Assembly (NCBI RefSeq): GCF_030345695.1
Contig: NZ_JAUASV010000001.1
Span: 124,001 to 188,000, forward strand
DNA length: 64,000 nucleotides
Source: Galbitalea sp. SE-J8
GTDB taxonomy: Bacteria > Actinomycetota > Actinomycetes > Actinomycetales > Microbacteriaceae
Reading direction: 5' to 3'
Below, piece after piece: positions 48,468 to 57,754 of the stretch. The position numbers were made by a program, and so were the translations under genes. Numbering within the stretch: position 1 is the first letter of the stretch; each line of letters starts with the position of its first letter. The notes under the pieces are model-generated. The model was not told where the DNA came from. It saw only the letters and a program-made list of their open reading frames with translations, and made no database searches.

Positions 48468-51400
48468 TCACTCGGGCGCGACCACGACGCGCACGGTGAC
48501 GATCTCGAACGGGCGGACGGTCACGTCCACACCCGCGGTATCGGCGAGCACGAGATCCTCGAGCGGCCGCTCGAGGAGGTCCGCGCGGACGATCCGCTCG
48601 ATCGGAACGTCGAGGCGCACGCACGCGGCCGCTCGAGCGCCCTCGGACTCGTAGAGGCGGACGATGAGATCCCCGCTGCCATCGTGCGCGAGTTTGACCG
48701 CCTCGACGAGCACTGAACTCGACGCTCCGTGGCGATCCGTGATCTTCACCAGGGATGCCACCGGTTCGGCCCCGAGCACGATCCGCTCCTGCAGGTTGAG
48801 CCGGTAACCCTCCTCGATCGCCTCACGCACCCCGGCATCGGGTCTGATCGCTACGGACATGCGGTGCACGCCCTGGTCGGCTTCGGGATCGGGATAGAGG
48901 GGCGCACGCACCAGAGACAGCCCGACGACCGTGAGTCGACCGCCGCCGGGTCGCGATCGCGTCGTGACGTCGTACCCATAGGTCGAGTCGTTCGCGATGG
49001 CTACGCCATAGCCCTGCTCGCCTACATGCACCCAGCGATGAGCGCACACTTCGAACCGTGCCGCATCCCACGACGTGTTGCGGTGCGTCGGCCGACGCAC
49101 GTATCCGAACTGGGTCTCCGCTGCGACCGTCTCGGTCGAGATGTCGAGCGGTACCTCGAGCTTGAGCAGCGACTGGCGTTCGCGCCAGTCGATAGCGATG
49201 TCGAGGTCGAGTGCGTCCGCGTCGCCGCGGAGCGTGAGGCGGACGGTCAGCGCGGATCGCCCTCCGATGCGGCCGGTGACCGATACGGTGACCGCGTGCT
49301 CGTCACGCTCGACCCGACGAGCCGAGCCGACGCCGAACTCCGCGCGGCTCTGCCGGAAGTGCTCGTCGATGTCCCACGCGTCCCACTGGTTGGGAACATC
49401 GCGATGCACGACGAACACGGCAGCCGGAGTCTGCGGTGCGATGGCATCACGGCCGGTTCGATGGTCGACGAGCGAGACGATTCCGCCGATCTCATCGATC
49501 GCTGCGCGGATGCGGCCGTTGTCGAGGACGACCAGGCCGTCCTCATCCTCGACGGCCGTGACCCGGCGACGCGAGCCCGGAAGCGCAACGGGCCCGATCC
49601 CGAGCTCCGGCACGCCCAAACGAAGGCGCGGACCGGCGTTCACCCCCAGAGCAACGTGCCCCGTCCCGACGAGCACGCGCAACGCGGATTCGATGAGCCT
49701 CTCGGCCCGGGCGGCGACGTCGGCGTAGTGCTCCTCGGCATCCTGGTACACCCACGCGATCGACGATCCCGGCAGGATGTCGTGGAACTGCAGGAGGAGA
49801 ACGTTCTGCCACAGCGCACGAAGCTCCTCGGCCGGATACGGAACTCCACGACGCAGTGTCGCGCTCGTGCACCACAACTCGGCCTCGCGGAGCAGGTGTT
49901 CGCTGCGCCGATTGCCCTGCTTCGCCCGCAACTGCGACGTGAAAATCCCCCGATGCAGTTCGAGGTACATCTCGCCGCTCCAGACGGGCGGGCGCGGGTA
50001 CTCCGCCTCGGCGCGCCGGAAGAATTCCTCCGGGGTTCCCAGCGTGACGCGAGGAGATCCCTCCAGCGAACGGGCTCGTGCCGCGTTCGCGAGCATCTCG
50101 CGCGTGGGCCCGCCGCCGCCGTCCCCCCAGCCGAACGGCGCGAGCGACACGGAGCCGCGTCCGTGCTCCCGGTAGCCGCGCTCGGCGTGCGCGAGCTCGC
50201 GGGCCGAGAGGTCCGAGTTGTAGGTATCGACCGGCGGGAAGTGAGTGAACACCCGGCTACCGTCGATGCCCTCCCAGTGGAAGGTGTGGTGCGGCATCCG
50301 GTTGGTCTGGTTCCAGGAGAGCTTCTGCGTCAAGAAGTAGCGCGCTCCCGACCCCCGCGCGATCTGCGGAAGAGCGCCGGAGTACCCGAACGAGTCGGGC
50401 AGCCACACCACGGTCGTGTCGATCCCGAACTCGTCGCGGAAGAAGGTGCTGCCCTCGAGGAACTGCCGCACCATCGACTCCCCGCCGGGCATCATCGTGT
50501 CGGCTTCGACCCACATCCCCCCGACTGGCACGAACTCACCCCGCGCGACAGCGGCTCTGATGCGCTCGAAGAGCTCCGGGTAGCGCTCTTTGATCCAGGC
50601 GTACTGCTGCGCCGATGACGCGGCGAAGCGGAAGTCCGGATGCTGGCGCGCGAGCGCGAGCACGTTGGAAAAGGTGCGCGCGACCTTGCGCACGGTCTCC
50701 CGGAGCGGCCACAGCCACGCGGAATCGATATGCGCATGCCCCACCGCCACGACCTCGTGCGAACTCGGCCAGGCCGGCGACGCGAGTGTCGGTGCGAGCA
50801 CCGCGCGGCCCGCGCCCGCCGTGCTTCCGACGTCGAACGGGTCGACGACGTCCACCATCCGGTCGAGCGCGCGAACGATGTCGGCGCGCCGGGGCGTGTG
50901 CTCGCTGAGTTCGCGAGCGAGCGCGAGCAGCACGCGAACATCCTGCACGAGCTCCCAGGCCATGCGATCTCTCAGCACGAGCTCTGCGCGGCGCAGCGCA
51001 TACAGCGGTTGCGTACCGGCCGTGCTCTTGAGCCCGAGTGGTGTCGGCACGAAGCTGTAGTCCATTGTCACGTCGGGATTCGCCGCCGCCTCTATGAACA
51101 GGTGTACCGCGCGGGCATCCGGGTCGTCGAGGAGCGTGAGAGGAACGGCGTTGTTGCGCGGCGCCAGCCCTTTGACGATCCGGCCGACGCGCGTGTAGAC
51201 GAGACCCTCGGCCTGGAATCCGGGGCGGTGGCCGAATCCGAGATCGACCACCAGCTCGATCGCCGTGACTTCATCGTCGCGCCATTCGGCTGGGACCTGC
51301 GCCCGGAGGTCGAACCAGACGGTGTCCCATGGCGCGCCCCACGGCTCACCGACTTCGAACGGGACGAACGGGGCCGACGGCACGTCGGCGAACGGTACGG

Positions 51401-51524
51401 GCTCACCGCCCACGGTCCAGGCCGCGAGCGTCACACCGGCGGAGTCGCGCTCGCACGCGGGCACGAGCACCTCACGGAGAAAGCGCTCCACACGGCCGAA
51501 GACGAGCTCAGTGTCGTCATGCAT
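48468..51524 (-). CDS. Glycoside hydrolase family 38 (alpha-mannosidase-like)
   Basis: 1018 residues, cytoplasmic (no signal). GH38 catalytic barrel with GHAHIDSAWLWPLRE (about 257-271, zinc His and Asp), nucleophile Asp in VVWLPDSFGYSGALP (about 371), LLLQFHDILPGSS, then a mid helical domain and C-terminal beta domains. It removes terminal alpha-mannosyl or a related residue from imported oligosaccharides. The ATG overlaps the end of the TIM-barrel gene by 8 bases, tying it to the pathway operon. Specificity within GH38 cannot be read; an alpha-mannosidase is the default. Confidence 0.92.
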   Translation of the reverse strand: MHDDTELVFGRVERFLREVLVPACERDSAGVTLAAWTVGGEPVPFADVPSAPFVPFEVGEPWGAPWDTVWFDLRAQVPAEWRDDEVTAIELVVDLGFGHRPGFQAEGLVYTRVGRIVKGLAPRNNAVPLTLLDDPDARAVHLFIEAAANPDVTMDYSFVPTPLGLKSTAGTQPLYALRRAELVLRDRMAWELVQDVRVLLALARELSEHTPRRADIVRALDRMVDVVDPFDVGSTAGAGRAVLAPTLASPAWPSSHEVVAVGHAHIDSAWLWPLRETVRKVARTFSNVLALARQHPDFRFAASSAQQYAWIKERYPELFERIRAAVARGEFVPVGGMWVEADTMMPGGESMVRQFLEGSTFFRDEFGIDTTVVWLPDSFGYSGALPQIARGSGARYFLTQKLSWNQTNRMPHHTFHWEGIDGSRVFTHFPPVDTYNSDLSARELAHAERGYREHGRGSVSLAPFGWGDGGGGPTREMLANAARARSLEGSPRVTLGTPEEFFRRAEAEYPRPPVWSGEMYLELHRGIFTSQLRAKQGNRRSEHLLREAELWCTSATLRRGVPYPAEELRALWQNVLLLQFHDILPGSSIAWVYQDAEEHYADVAARAERLIESALRVLVGTGHVALGVNAGPRLRLGVPELGIGPVALPGSRRRVTAVEDEDGLVVLDNGRIRAAIDEIGGIVSLVDHRTGRDAIAPQTPAAVFVVHRDVPNQWDAWDIDEHFRQSRAEFGVGSARRVERDEHAVTVSVTGRIGGRSALTVRLTLRGDADALDLDIAIDWRERQSLLKLEVPLDISTETVAAETQFGYVRRPTHRNTSWDAARFEVCAHRWVHVGEQGYGVAIANDSTYGYDVTTRSRPGGGRLTVVGLSLVRAPLYPDPEADQGVHRMSVAIRPDAGVREAIEEGYRLNLQERIVLGAEPVASLVKITDRHGASSSVLVEAVKLAHDGSGDLIVRLYESEGARAAACVRLDVPIERIVRADLLERPLEDLVLADTAGVDVTVRPFEIVTVRVVVAPE

Positions 51525-52353
51525 GCACGGGATCCGCAGGCATCGGCTCGATCAGGGCCCGCAGCACCGCGACGCCGCTCCGAGCCCAAGCGGACTCGGT
51601 GCGCCACAGCCTCTCCGGGGAGGCGTCGGGTGCAAGCCACGACTCGATGACGATCGAGATCCGAGAGCCCGCTCCTCCGACGGCGGCTACGAGGGCGGGG
51701 ACGTCGAGCATGCCCTCACCGAGCGCGGTTCCCTCGACCACGAGCCCCAGGCCGTGGTCGGCACGGCGAATGCGGAAGTCCTTCGCGTGCACCATGACCG
51801 CGTGCGGTGCGAGCGCCGCGATCACGCGACCAGGTTCCTCCGGCACCGCGAAGGAATTGACCGTGTCGAGGCAGACTCCGACGCGCGACGATCCGACCGC
51901 GACGACGATGTCCCTCAGGCGTCCAACGGAGAGACGGTCGTGATTCTCGATCGCGAGGGTCACACCTGCCTGTTCAAGCCTCGGCACCGCGGCCCGGAGG
52001 AGCGCGATGGCGGTCAGCGAATCGGGCTGGTCCGCGCCGCGATCGAGCACCGTCCGCAGCGTGCGCGCCCCCACCAGGGTCGCTCGCTTCAGTGCGTCCT
52101 CGAGGTCCGTCGCTCGAATACCGCGGGTGCCGACCTCGATCGCCAGGTCCAGCGTCTCTGCTCTTCTACGAAGCGAGTCGAGTCGCTCGGGAACGGCGGC
52201 GAAGAAGGCCGGCAGGTCCGCGATCTGGAGCACGTCGGCGCCGATCGCGCTCGCCTCCTCGAGCAGTCCGTCAAGCCCGAATGAAGGCCGGGGATGCGCA
52301 CCAGTCATCCCGAGGCTCCATGGATAGCTGTAGCTCGAGACACCGACGCGCAT
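51517..52353 (-). CDS. oiaC: TIM-barrel sugar isomerase-like, candidate 3-oxo-isoapionate decarboxylase
   Basis: 278 residues, xylose-isomerase-like barrel (AP_endonuc_2 family): starts VGVSSYSYPWSLG, with metal-ligand Glu in LAIENHD, Asp in GVCLDTVN, His in VHAKDF and Glu in VIESWL. OiaC, which turns 3-oxo-isoapionate into L-erythrulose and CO2, belongs to this type as I recall it. The start is linked by one base to the apnO stop (TGATG), the expected preceding step. Other members of the fold are epimerases or dehydratases, so the activity is a context call. Confidence 0.55.
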   Translation of the reverse strand: MRVGVSSYSYPWSLGMTGAHPRPSFGLDGLLEEASAIGADVLQIADLPAFFAAVPERLDSLRRRAETLDLAIEVGTRGIRATDLEDALKRATLVGARTLRTVLDRGADQPDSLTAIALLRAAVPRLEQAGVTLAIENHDRLSVGRLRDIVVAVGSSRVGVCLDTVNSFAVPEEPGRVIAALAPHAVMVHAKDFRIRRADHGLGLVVEGTALGEGMLDVPALVAAVGGAGSRISIVIESWLAPDASPERLWRTESAWARSGVAVLRALIEPMPADPVHA

Positions 52354-53201
52354 CAGTCGTCGCCGCCCGTGATCGCCCGAACACTCTCGAGGATCGCTTC
52401 CGGCTCGAAGATGCGGTACCAATCGTCCCGGACGATCTGCCCTCGCGCTTTGGCGAGCGCGAGTTGCGCGCCATCGGACAGCTTCCAGTCGAGCTGGCCG
52501 AAGAGCAGGGCGATTCCGATCTGCAGATGACCCATGCAGAAGTCGTGTGCCGCTGCCTCGGGCACTCCGGCCGCGATCACCCGGTCCAGTCCCTCGCGGA
52601 TGAGGGCGATGCACCCGTTGGTGAGCGTCTCGCTCAGCGCTGGTTCGAGCATCGCCATCTGCTCCACCGTGATCCGATGGGCTGCCGACACCGGCGCGAA
52701 CATCTCGATGACGACCCGCTCCACGAGTGCGGTCGGCTCCTCCGGTCCCCAGGCGTGCGCGAATACCACTGCCTGTTGAGCCAGTCCGCCACCCCAGTAG
52801 TCAGCCCGCTGCTCGGCGCGCGGCTCGGCCAGCAGGCTGTACAACGGCGGATGAGTCGGATGGGTCACGAAGCAGCTGACGTCGGGCCGCGGAGCGATTC
52901 GGCCAGCCGCGATAGCCGCCGGGTCGAGGAAGAGCACGCTGGTGCCGACACCGAGCTTGGGCACGATGTCGGCCGCGACGTGACGGACGATCGCGTCGGG
53001 AACCGCGAAGATCACGACATCCGACCCGACTACGGCGTCCTCTGCTGACGCAAGCTGAATGCCGAGGCCGAGGCTCTCGAGACGAAGTCGACCGCTTTCG
53101 CCAGGCTCGACATATCGCAGTTCGAAGCCCCTCTCGCGCAAAGGTGCGGCAATACGCCGACCCATGTTGCCTCCGGCTCCGAGAATGGTGATGACGGTCA
53201 C
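52353..53201 (-). CDS. apnO: D-apionate oxidoisomerase-like dehydrogenase (ApnO)
   Basis: 282 residues. N-terminal Rossmann domain (ILGAGGNMG, 6-14; FAVPD) and a helical C-terminal domain of 6-phosphogluconate-dehydrogenase type with FVTHPTHPPLYS, GPEEP and EQMAMLEPALSETL. That pattern matches what I recall of ApnO, an NAD enzyme that oxidises and rearranges D-apionate to 3-oxo-isoapionate. GTG start with AAGGA 9 bases upstream. It lies between the GH140-type gene and oiaC. This is the strongest single pointer to an apiose pathway here. Confidence 0.7.
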   Translation of the reverse strand: MTVITILGAGGNMGRRIAAPLRERGFELRYVEPGESGRLRLESLGLGIQLASAEDAVVGSDVVIFAVPDAIVRHVAADIVPKLGVGTSVLFLDPAAIAAGRIAPRPDVSCFVTHPTHPPLYSLLAEPRAEQRADYWGGGLAQQAVVFAHAWGPEEPTALVERVVIEMFAPVSAAHRITVEQMAMLEPALSETLTNGCIALIREGLDRVIAAGVPEAAAHDFCMGHLQIGIALLFGQLDWKLSDGAQLALAKARGQIVRDDWYRIFEPEAILESVRAITGGDD

Positions 53202-53224
53202 GATGGTCGTTCCTTTCGAGTGGC

Positions 53225-54520
53225 TCAGTCGCGTCGACTCAGCACGTAGAGCAGGTCTCCCGTGGTATCGGGTTGACCGAAGGTCGTCACGCGATCGGCA
53301 ACGCTGCGTTCGACGTGATCACGGCGCCCTGCCGCGAGGTCCCAGACCTCGAGTGCATGGCCGCCAAAGTCGCCGCGGACGCGCACGCGGAACGGTTCGG
53401 GCACATAGATCGCCGCGATCGCTGAATCGACGCTCATCCCGAACCGCGCTCCCGTTCGGTCGTCGACGAGCGCAGCGTCGGCAGAGCGCAGCCGGTGGAG
53501 TCCGTGGCCCTCCACGATCGTGCGCAGCAGGCCCACGTCCCACGCTCCGGGGAGTTCGAGCGCTCGCTGGGCCGGCAAGGGTATGCCGGAGAAGTCCTCG
53601 CCGTTGAAGGCGTCGCCGAGGCGGTGCCAGGACCAGGATCCGTGTGCGCCGTATCCCAACCCGGCGACCGCGCCACCGAGCACTCCCGTCCATGACGCGC
53701 GGCGCACGGTGCGAGCGGTGTGCCGGAAGGTCCCTCCGCCGTAGCCGTGCGCCTCGTAGGGCGGTTCCATGCTCACCACCGGGCGCGTGGGTTTCAGGTC
53801 CGCATACTCGCGAGCCATCGCAACCGCACGGTCCTGCCATCCGACATCGTGACCCGCCTGATAGGAGTAGTAGTCGATGTCGTCCGACACGGCGATGCTC
53901 GCGGGGAGCGACGTCGACGGCGTTGTGTGCCACGTGATGAGCGCGGTCGGTGCGAGCGAGCGGATGCGGGATGCCGCGCGTTCGTAGCGCGCAATGGCCG
54001 ATTCCGATCTCAAGGACTCGTCTCCGCTTACGCAGAAGATGGCCCCTGAGCGTGCGAACTCGGCGACTGCCCGCTCGACTACGGCATCCGTCTGCGCATC
54101 GTTCAGCACGGCCCACGGCGTGCGGTCGGCGCCCCACGTGCCCGGGGCGTAGTTGCACCAGAGCACGACGAGCACGGTGGTGATGCCCTGCTCCGCAGCC
54201 CGACGCACCATCCGGCCAGCACGCACCCAGTACTCCTCGTTCAGCCGATCGAGGTCCCACCCGCCTTCCGCGTCGACGGCGAACGGCGCCCGCGCGTCGC
54301 GCGAGAGCGAACGGTCGTGTGGGATCGGCAGCACGCTCACGTTGACGGCGGTGAAACCCTGCCGACGCCGCAGGCGAATCGCGTCGTCCCATTCGTGCTC
54401 CGTCATCCGGGAGAACGCGGCCCAGAGAGTGTCGGCGAGCAGGAACGTGCGCTCGCCGTCGCGTTCGAACCACGGACCATCTGGCGACACGCGCCAGTGC
54501 GGCACTGTCGATCCGGCCAT
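53225..54520 (-). CDS. DUF4038 glycoside hydrolase, GH140 apiosidase-like
   Basis: 431 residues without signal peptide. DUF4038 start RTFLLADTLWAAFSRM and FTAVNVSVLP, a barrel with CVSGDES (candidate acid/base Asp) and VVSMEPPYEAHG (candidate nucleophile Glu, the gEPxYE motif of the family), then a small C-terminal beta domain. GH140 members release apiose from plant rhamnogalacturonan II. ATG 54520 has GGAGG 5 bases upstream and beats the ATG four codons earlier that overlaps the permease stop. Lack of a signal means it acts on imported oligosaccharides or glycosides. Confidence 0.75.
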   Translation of the reverse strand: MAGSTVPHWRVSPDGPWFERDGERTFLLADTLWAAFSRMTEHEWDDAIRLRRRQGFTAVNVSVLPIPHDRSLSRDARAPFAVDAEGGWDLDRLNEEYWVRAGRMVRRAAEQGITTVLVVLWCNYAPGTWGADRTPWAVLNDAQTDAVVERAVAEFARSGAIFCVSGDESLRSESAIARYERAASRIRSLAPTALITWHTTPSTSLPASIAVSDDIDYYSYQAGHDVGWQDRAVAMAREYADLKPTRPVVSMEPPYEAHGYGGGTFRHTARTVRRASWTGVLGGAVAGLGYGAHGSWSWHRLGDAFNGEDFSGIPLPAQRALELPGAWDVGLLRTIVEGHGLHRLRSADAALVDDRTGARFGMSVDSAIAAIYVPEPFRVRVRGDFGGHALEVWDLAAGRRDHVERSVADRVTTFGQPDTTGDLLYVLSRRD

Positions 54521-54531
54521 CGTTTCCTCCA

Positions 54532-55416
54532 TCAGCTCTTGACCGCCCCGGCGAAAGCGCCCGAAACGAACGAGCGCTGGAAAAGCAGGTACACGATGAG
54601 CACGGGAACGACCGACATGATGATGAAGGCGTTGAGCGGCCCGAAGTTCGTCGAGTACTGAGTGCTGAATCCCTGCACCGCGAGCGGGATGGTCCAATTC
54701 GACTGGCTCTGCAACAGGGTCTGCGCGATCGCGTACTCGTTCCACGTGGCGACGAAGTCGAGGATGAATAGTGCACCCAGAGCCGGCACGGCCAGCGGCA
54801 GGCAGATCCTCCAGAAGATGCGGAACGTCGACGCGCCATCGAGACGCGCGGCCTCCTCGAGCTCGACGGGGATGGCTGAGAAGAACCCGTGCAGGATGAA
54901 TATCTGGTACGGGATGCCGAACGCCAGATACGGCAGAACCAGTCCCGCCAGCGAATTCAGCAGGCCGAGGTTGAGCATCTCCGTGAAGAGCGGAGACAGG
55001 GCGATCTGCACCGGCACCATCGACCCGACCACGATCACCGCCAGCAGCACGCGCGACCCTCGGAACGGCAGGCGGCTGAGCGCGAACGCTGCCGCGCTCG
55101 CGACAGCGAGCCCGATCGGCACCTTGACGAGCGCGACGATGAGGCTATTGACCGCCGTCGTGGCCAGCCGCCCGGTGCGCGCGGCATCCGCGTAGTTCGC
55201 CACATGCCACTCCGAAGGCGGTAGCCACGGCGCCGACGCGGCCGCGTCGGCGTTCGCCTTGAACGACGTGAAGACCATGACGAGGAACGGAATGCTCCAC
55301 ACGATGAGCGCGAGCAGCAGTGCGACCCAGAGCCCCGCCCGGAACCAGTCGGGCCGGGCTCGGCGCCGCACGCCCGAGCGCACCGACGGAATCGAACTCG
55401 ACATCACACCGCTCAC
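54532..55416 (-). CDS. ABC sugar transporter permease 2 (CUT1, UgpE/MalG type)
   Basis: About 294 residues, six membrane helices, EAA loop EEAARLDGASTFRIFWRICLP (about 190-210) that docks the ATPase. GTG 55416 overlaps the previous permease stop by 4 bases (GTGA) and has GAGGG 7 bases ahead. Works with the adjacent permease and lipoprotein. No ATPase gene is present in the locus, so a shared MsmK/UgpC-type ATPase must be supplied from elsewhere. Confidence 0.93.
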   Translation of the reverse strand: MSGVMSSSIPSVRSGVRRRARPDWFRAGLWVALLLALIVWSIPFLVMVFTSFKANADAAASAPWLPPSEWHVANYADAARTGRLATTAVNSLIVALVKVPIGLAVASAAAFALSRLPFRGSRVLLAVIVVGSMVPVQIALSPLFTEMLNLGLLNSLAGLVLPYLAFGIPYQIFILHGFFSAIPVELEEAARLDGASTFRIFWRICLPLAVPALGALFILDFVATWNEYAIAQTLLQSQSNWTIPLAVQGFSTQYSTNFGPLNAFIIMSVVPVLIVYLLFQRSFVSGAFAGAVKS

Positions 55417-56339
55417 TTGTTGTCCCTCAGGCTCCACACGAGATACGGGACGACCAGGGAGAGGGAGATGACGAGCAGCACGACGGCCACCGCGCTTCCC
55501 ATCCCGACGTTGTGGTTCTGGAACGACTGCGTCACCGACCAGAGCGCAAGCACCTGCGTGGACTGCACGGGCCCACCCCCCGTCATGCCGACGACGAGGT
55601 CGTAGACCTTGAGCGAATTGATGACCGTCAGGACGACCACGACGGCCGTCGTTGGCCGGAGCGCGGGCAGCGTCACGTTGCGGAAGACGTGCCAGGCGTT
55701 GGCGCCGTCGACGCGTGCGGAGTCAACGAGTTCCTGCTGCACCTGCTGCAGGCCGGCGAGGAACAGCACCAGTCCGAATCCGACCGCCTGCCAAATGGAT
55801 GCGGCGAAGATCGAATAGATGGCGATCGACGGGTCGCCCAGCCACTCGTGCGCCAGGCCACCGAGACCGACGTGGTCGAGCAGTTGATTGAGCGCGCCCA
55901 TCGTCGGGTTGTAGATCCACCGCCAGACGGCGGCAACCGTGATCGACGCGAACACCGCGGGCATGTAGAAGATCGAGCGGAATACGTTTCGCCCCACCAT
56001 CCGACGATTGAGCGCGAGAGCCAGCACGAGGCTGAGCAGCATGGGAACGAGCAAGGAGAGCGCAACCCACAGAACCGAGTTGAGCATCGCGCGCCAGAAG
56101 ACGGGGTCCGCCGTGAACAGACGCACGTAGTTGTCCACTCCCACGAAGTCCTGTGGCCGCGTTCGGAAGCCTGACCACGAGAAGAAGGAGAGACGCACAG
56201 TGTCGACGAGCGGGTAGAGCACGAATCCGACGTAGAGGACGAGCGCCGGCACCAGGTACGGCACGGCGAGCATGCCGTTGCGCGCATCCGGGCGGTACGA
56301 GCTCGGCGCACCGCGCCGAGGGGAGAGGGTTGTCACCAT
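55413..56339 (-). CDS. ABC sugar transporter permease 1 (CUT1, UgpA/MalF type)
   Basis: 308 residues, six membrane helices, EAA-like loop QELVDSARVDGANAWHVFRNVTLP (about 200-225). Start is ATG 56339 or the next codon GTG 56336; GGAGG lies 3 or 6 bases upstream, so the GTG may be the real one. Second gene of the transport operon, 66 bases behind the binding protein. Confidence 0.93.
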   Translation of the reverse strand: MVTTLSPRRGAPSSYRPDARNGMLAVPYLVPALVLYVGFVLYPLVDTVRLSFFSWSGFRTRPQDFVGVDNYVRLFTADPVFWRAMLNSVLWVALSLLVPMLLSLVLALALNRRMVGRNVFRSIFYMPAVFASITVAAVWRWIYNPTMGALNQLLDHVGLGGLAHEWLGDPSIAIYSIFAASIWQAVGFGLVLFLAGLQQVQQELVDSARVDGANAWHVFRNVTLPALRPTTAVVVVLTVINSLKVYDLVVGMTGGGPVQSTQVLALWSVTQSFQNHNVGMGSAVAVVLLVISLSLVVPYLVWSLRDNK

Positions 56340-56405
56340 TGACCTCCATGACGGGTGGGGGGCCGGGGCCGGCCCCCCACGGACGTCAGTGTTACTGCCG
56401 CTGCG

Positions 56406-57662
56406 CTACTTCGCGCTGCCGTCGATGAATGTCTGGAGTTGTGCGCCCGCGTCAGCAGGAGCGATCTCCCCCGTCAGCACCGCGTTCTGGATGCGCCAGT
56501 ACTCCGTCGTCACTTCGCCCGACAGACTCTGGTCGGCGGGGTTGTAGACGCCGTCAGCCTCGGTGAAGAACGGCTCCCAGAGTGCGTCGAGCGGATTGTC
56601 CGTACCGGCCGCGACCTCCTTGTTGGCGGAGAGGGAAGCCCAGGTGCCCACGCTGTCCTTCTGGATCGGAGTCGACGTCACGAAATCGAGGAACGTCGCC
56701 GCAAGATCCTTCTTGGTGCTGGCGTCGTTCACGTAGAGCGCCTCACCGAAGCCCGAGAGCCGACCGGTTCCCGTGGGGAACCGGAAGATGCCGAGCTCGT
56801 TCGGATCCATGCCGTTCTCGACGACCGTGCCGTCGAACCAGGTGCCCTCGATCGCCATGGCCGCGTCGCCGCTGAAGAAGAGCAGCGAGGAGTCGTCGTT
56901 ACTCATGCTGAGGTAGCCATCGTTGAAGTATTTGTCGCCCCAGGTCTTGAGCTGCTCGTAGGAGGCGGTCACGCAGGTCTCGTCGGCCCAGGAGGCGGAG
57001 CCCGAGAAGAGCGCCGTGGCCGTCGTTGCGCCGCACTCCGTCTCGACGAGCGAGTCGAGCAGCCGCATGATGTGCCAGTTCACCGTGCCCCCGACTTCGA
57101 TCGGCGTGACGCCAGCGTCGACCAGAGCGTCCGCGTCGGCGATCAGTTCGTCGTACGTCGTCGGCTCGGTCGCGATGCCGGCCTTCTTGAAGAGGGTCTT
57201 GTTGTAGTACACGGCCATCGCCTGCCGCGTCCACGGCACACCGTGATGGCCGCCGTACTGCGTGATGCCCGCGAGTGCAGCGGATGTGAAGCGGTCGTCC
57301 CAGTCGTACTTGTTGTAGTACGACGTCAGGTCCGCGCTCAGGCCCGCATCCACGAGCTCCCCAGCGAGGCCCGAGCCCTCCCAGTAGAAGTAGACATCGG
57401 GTCCGACACCGGTGCCGGCGACTTGACGCAACGCGTCCTTGTGCGCGTCGATCGATCGCTGCTCGAGATCGACCGTGACCCCGGGATGCGCGTCCTCGAA
57501 CCGCTGAATCATGTCTTCGAGCACGGGCAGCTGCTCGTCACCCTGGGTCACCGTCCAGAAGACGAGCGTCTTGTCGTCGTTCGCCCCCGCAGCCGAGCAT
57601 CCGCTCAGCCCGACGGCGAGGACGACGGCGGCGGTCGCCGTCGCGAGAAATTTCCTGAGCAT
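56406..57662 (-). CDS. Sugar-binding lipoprotein of ABC transporter
   Basis: 418 residues. Lipobox LSGC at 19-22 after a short hydrophobic signal, then a type 1 extracellular solute-binding fold (FWTVTQGDEQ, LPVLEDMIQRFEDAHPGVTVDL). Aromatic-rich pocket typical for oligosaccharides (PWTRQAMAVYYN, EGTWFDG). ATG 57662 is chosen since GGAGG lies 5 bases upstream. First gene of the transport and hydrolysis operon and preceded by a strong promoter overlapped by the shared operator. Confidence 0.95.
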   Translation of the reverse strand: MLRKFLATATAAVVLAVGLSGCSAAGANDDKTLVFWTVTQGDEQLPVLEDMIQRFEDAHPGVTVDLEQRSIDAHKDALRQVAGTGVGPDVYFYWEGSGLAGELVDAGLSADLTSYYNKYDWDDRFTSAALAGITQYGGHHGVPWTRQAMAVYYNKTLFKKAGIATEPTTYDELIADADALVDAGVTPIEVGGTVNWHIMRLLDSLVETECGATTATALFSGSASWADETCVTASYEQLKTWGDKYFNDGYLSMSNDDSSLLFFSGDAAMAIEGTWFDGTVVENGMDPNELGIFRFPTGTGRLSGFGEALYVNDASTKKDLAATFLDFVTSTPIQKDSVGTWASLSANKEVAAGTDNPLDALWEPFFTEADGVYNPADQSLSGEVTTEYWRIQNAVLTGEIAPADAGAQLQTFIDGSAK

Positions 57663-57705
57663 CATTGCCTCCATGGAAAACAGAGCCATGCCATCGTCTG
57701 ATGAT

Positions 57706-57716
57706 ATGGCATACCA
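57706..57716. promoter_or_regulatory. Operator site 2 at the transporter promoter
   Basis: Reverse complement reads TGGTATGCCAT, identical to site 1. It covers the predicted transcription start. A wider inverted repeat, atgccat/atggcat (57688-57694, 57706-57712), overlaps it, so two regulator dimers could bind. Confidence 0.7.
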
Positions 57717-57717
57717 A

Positions 57718-57747
57718 AGTATGGCGAGAGGGGCACGTCGACGTCAA
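57718..57747 (-). promoter_or_regulatory. Promoter of the transporter operon
   Basis: TTGACG (57747-57742) and CATACT (57723-57718) on the minus strand, 18 bases apart. Start predicted near 57711, inside operator site 2, the layout of simple repression relieved by an inducer. Confidence 0.6.
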
Positions 57748-57754
57748 GCCTGAG

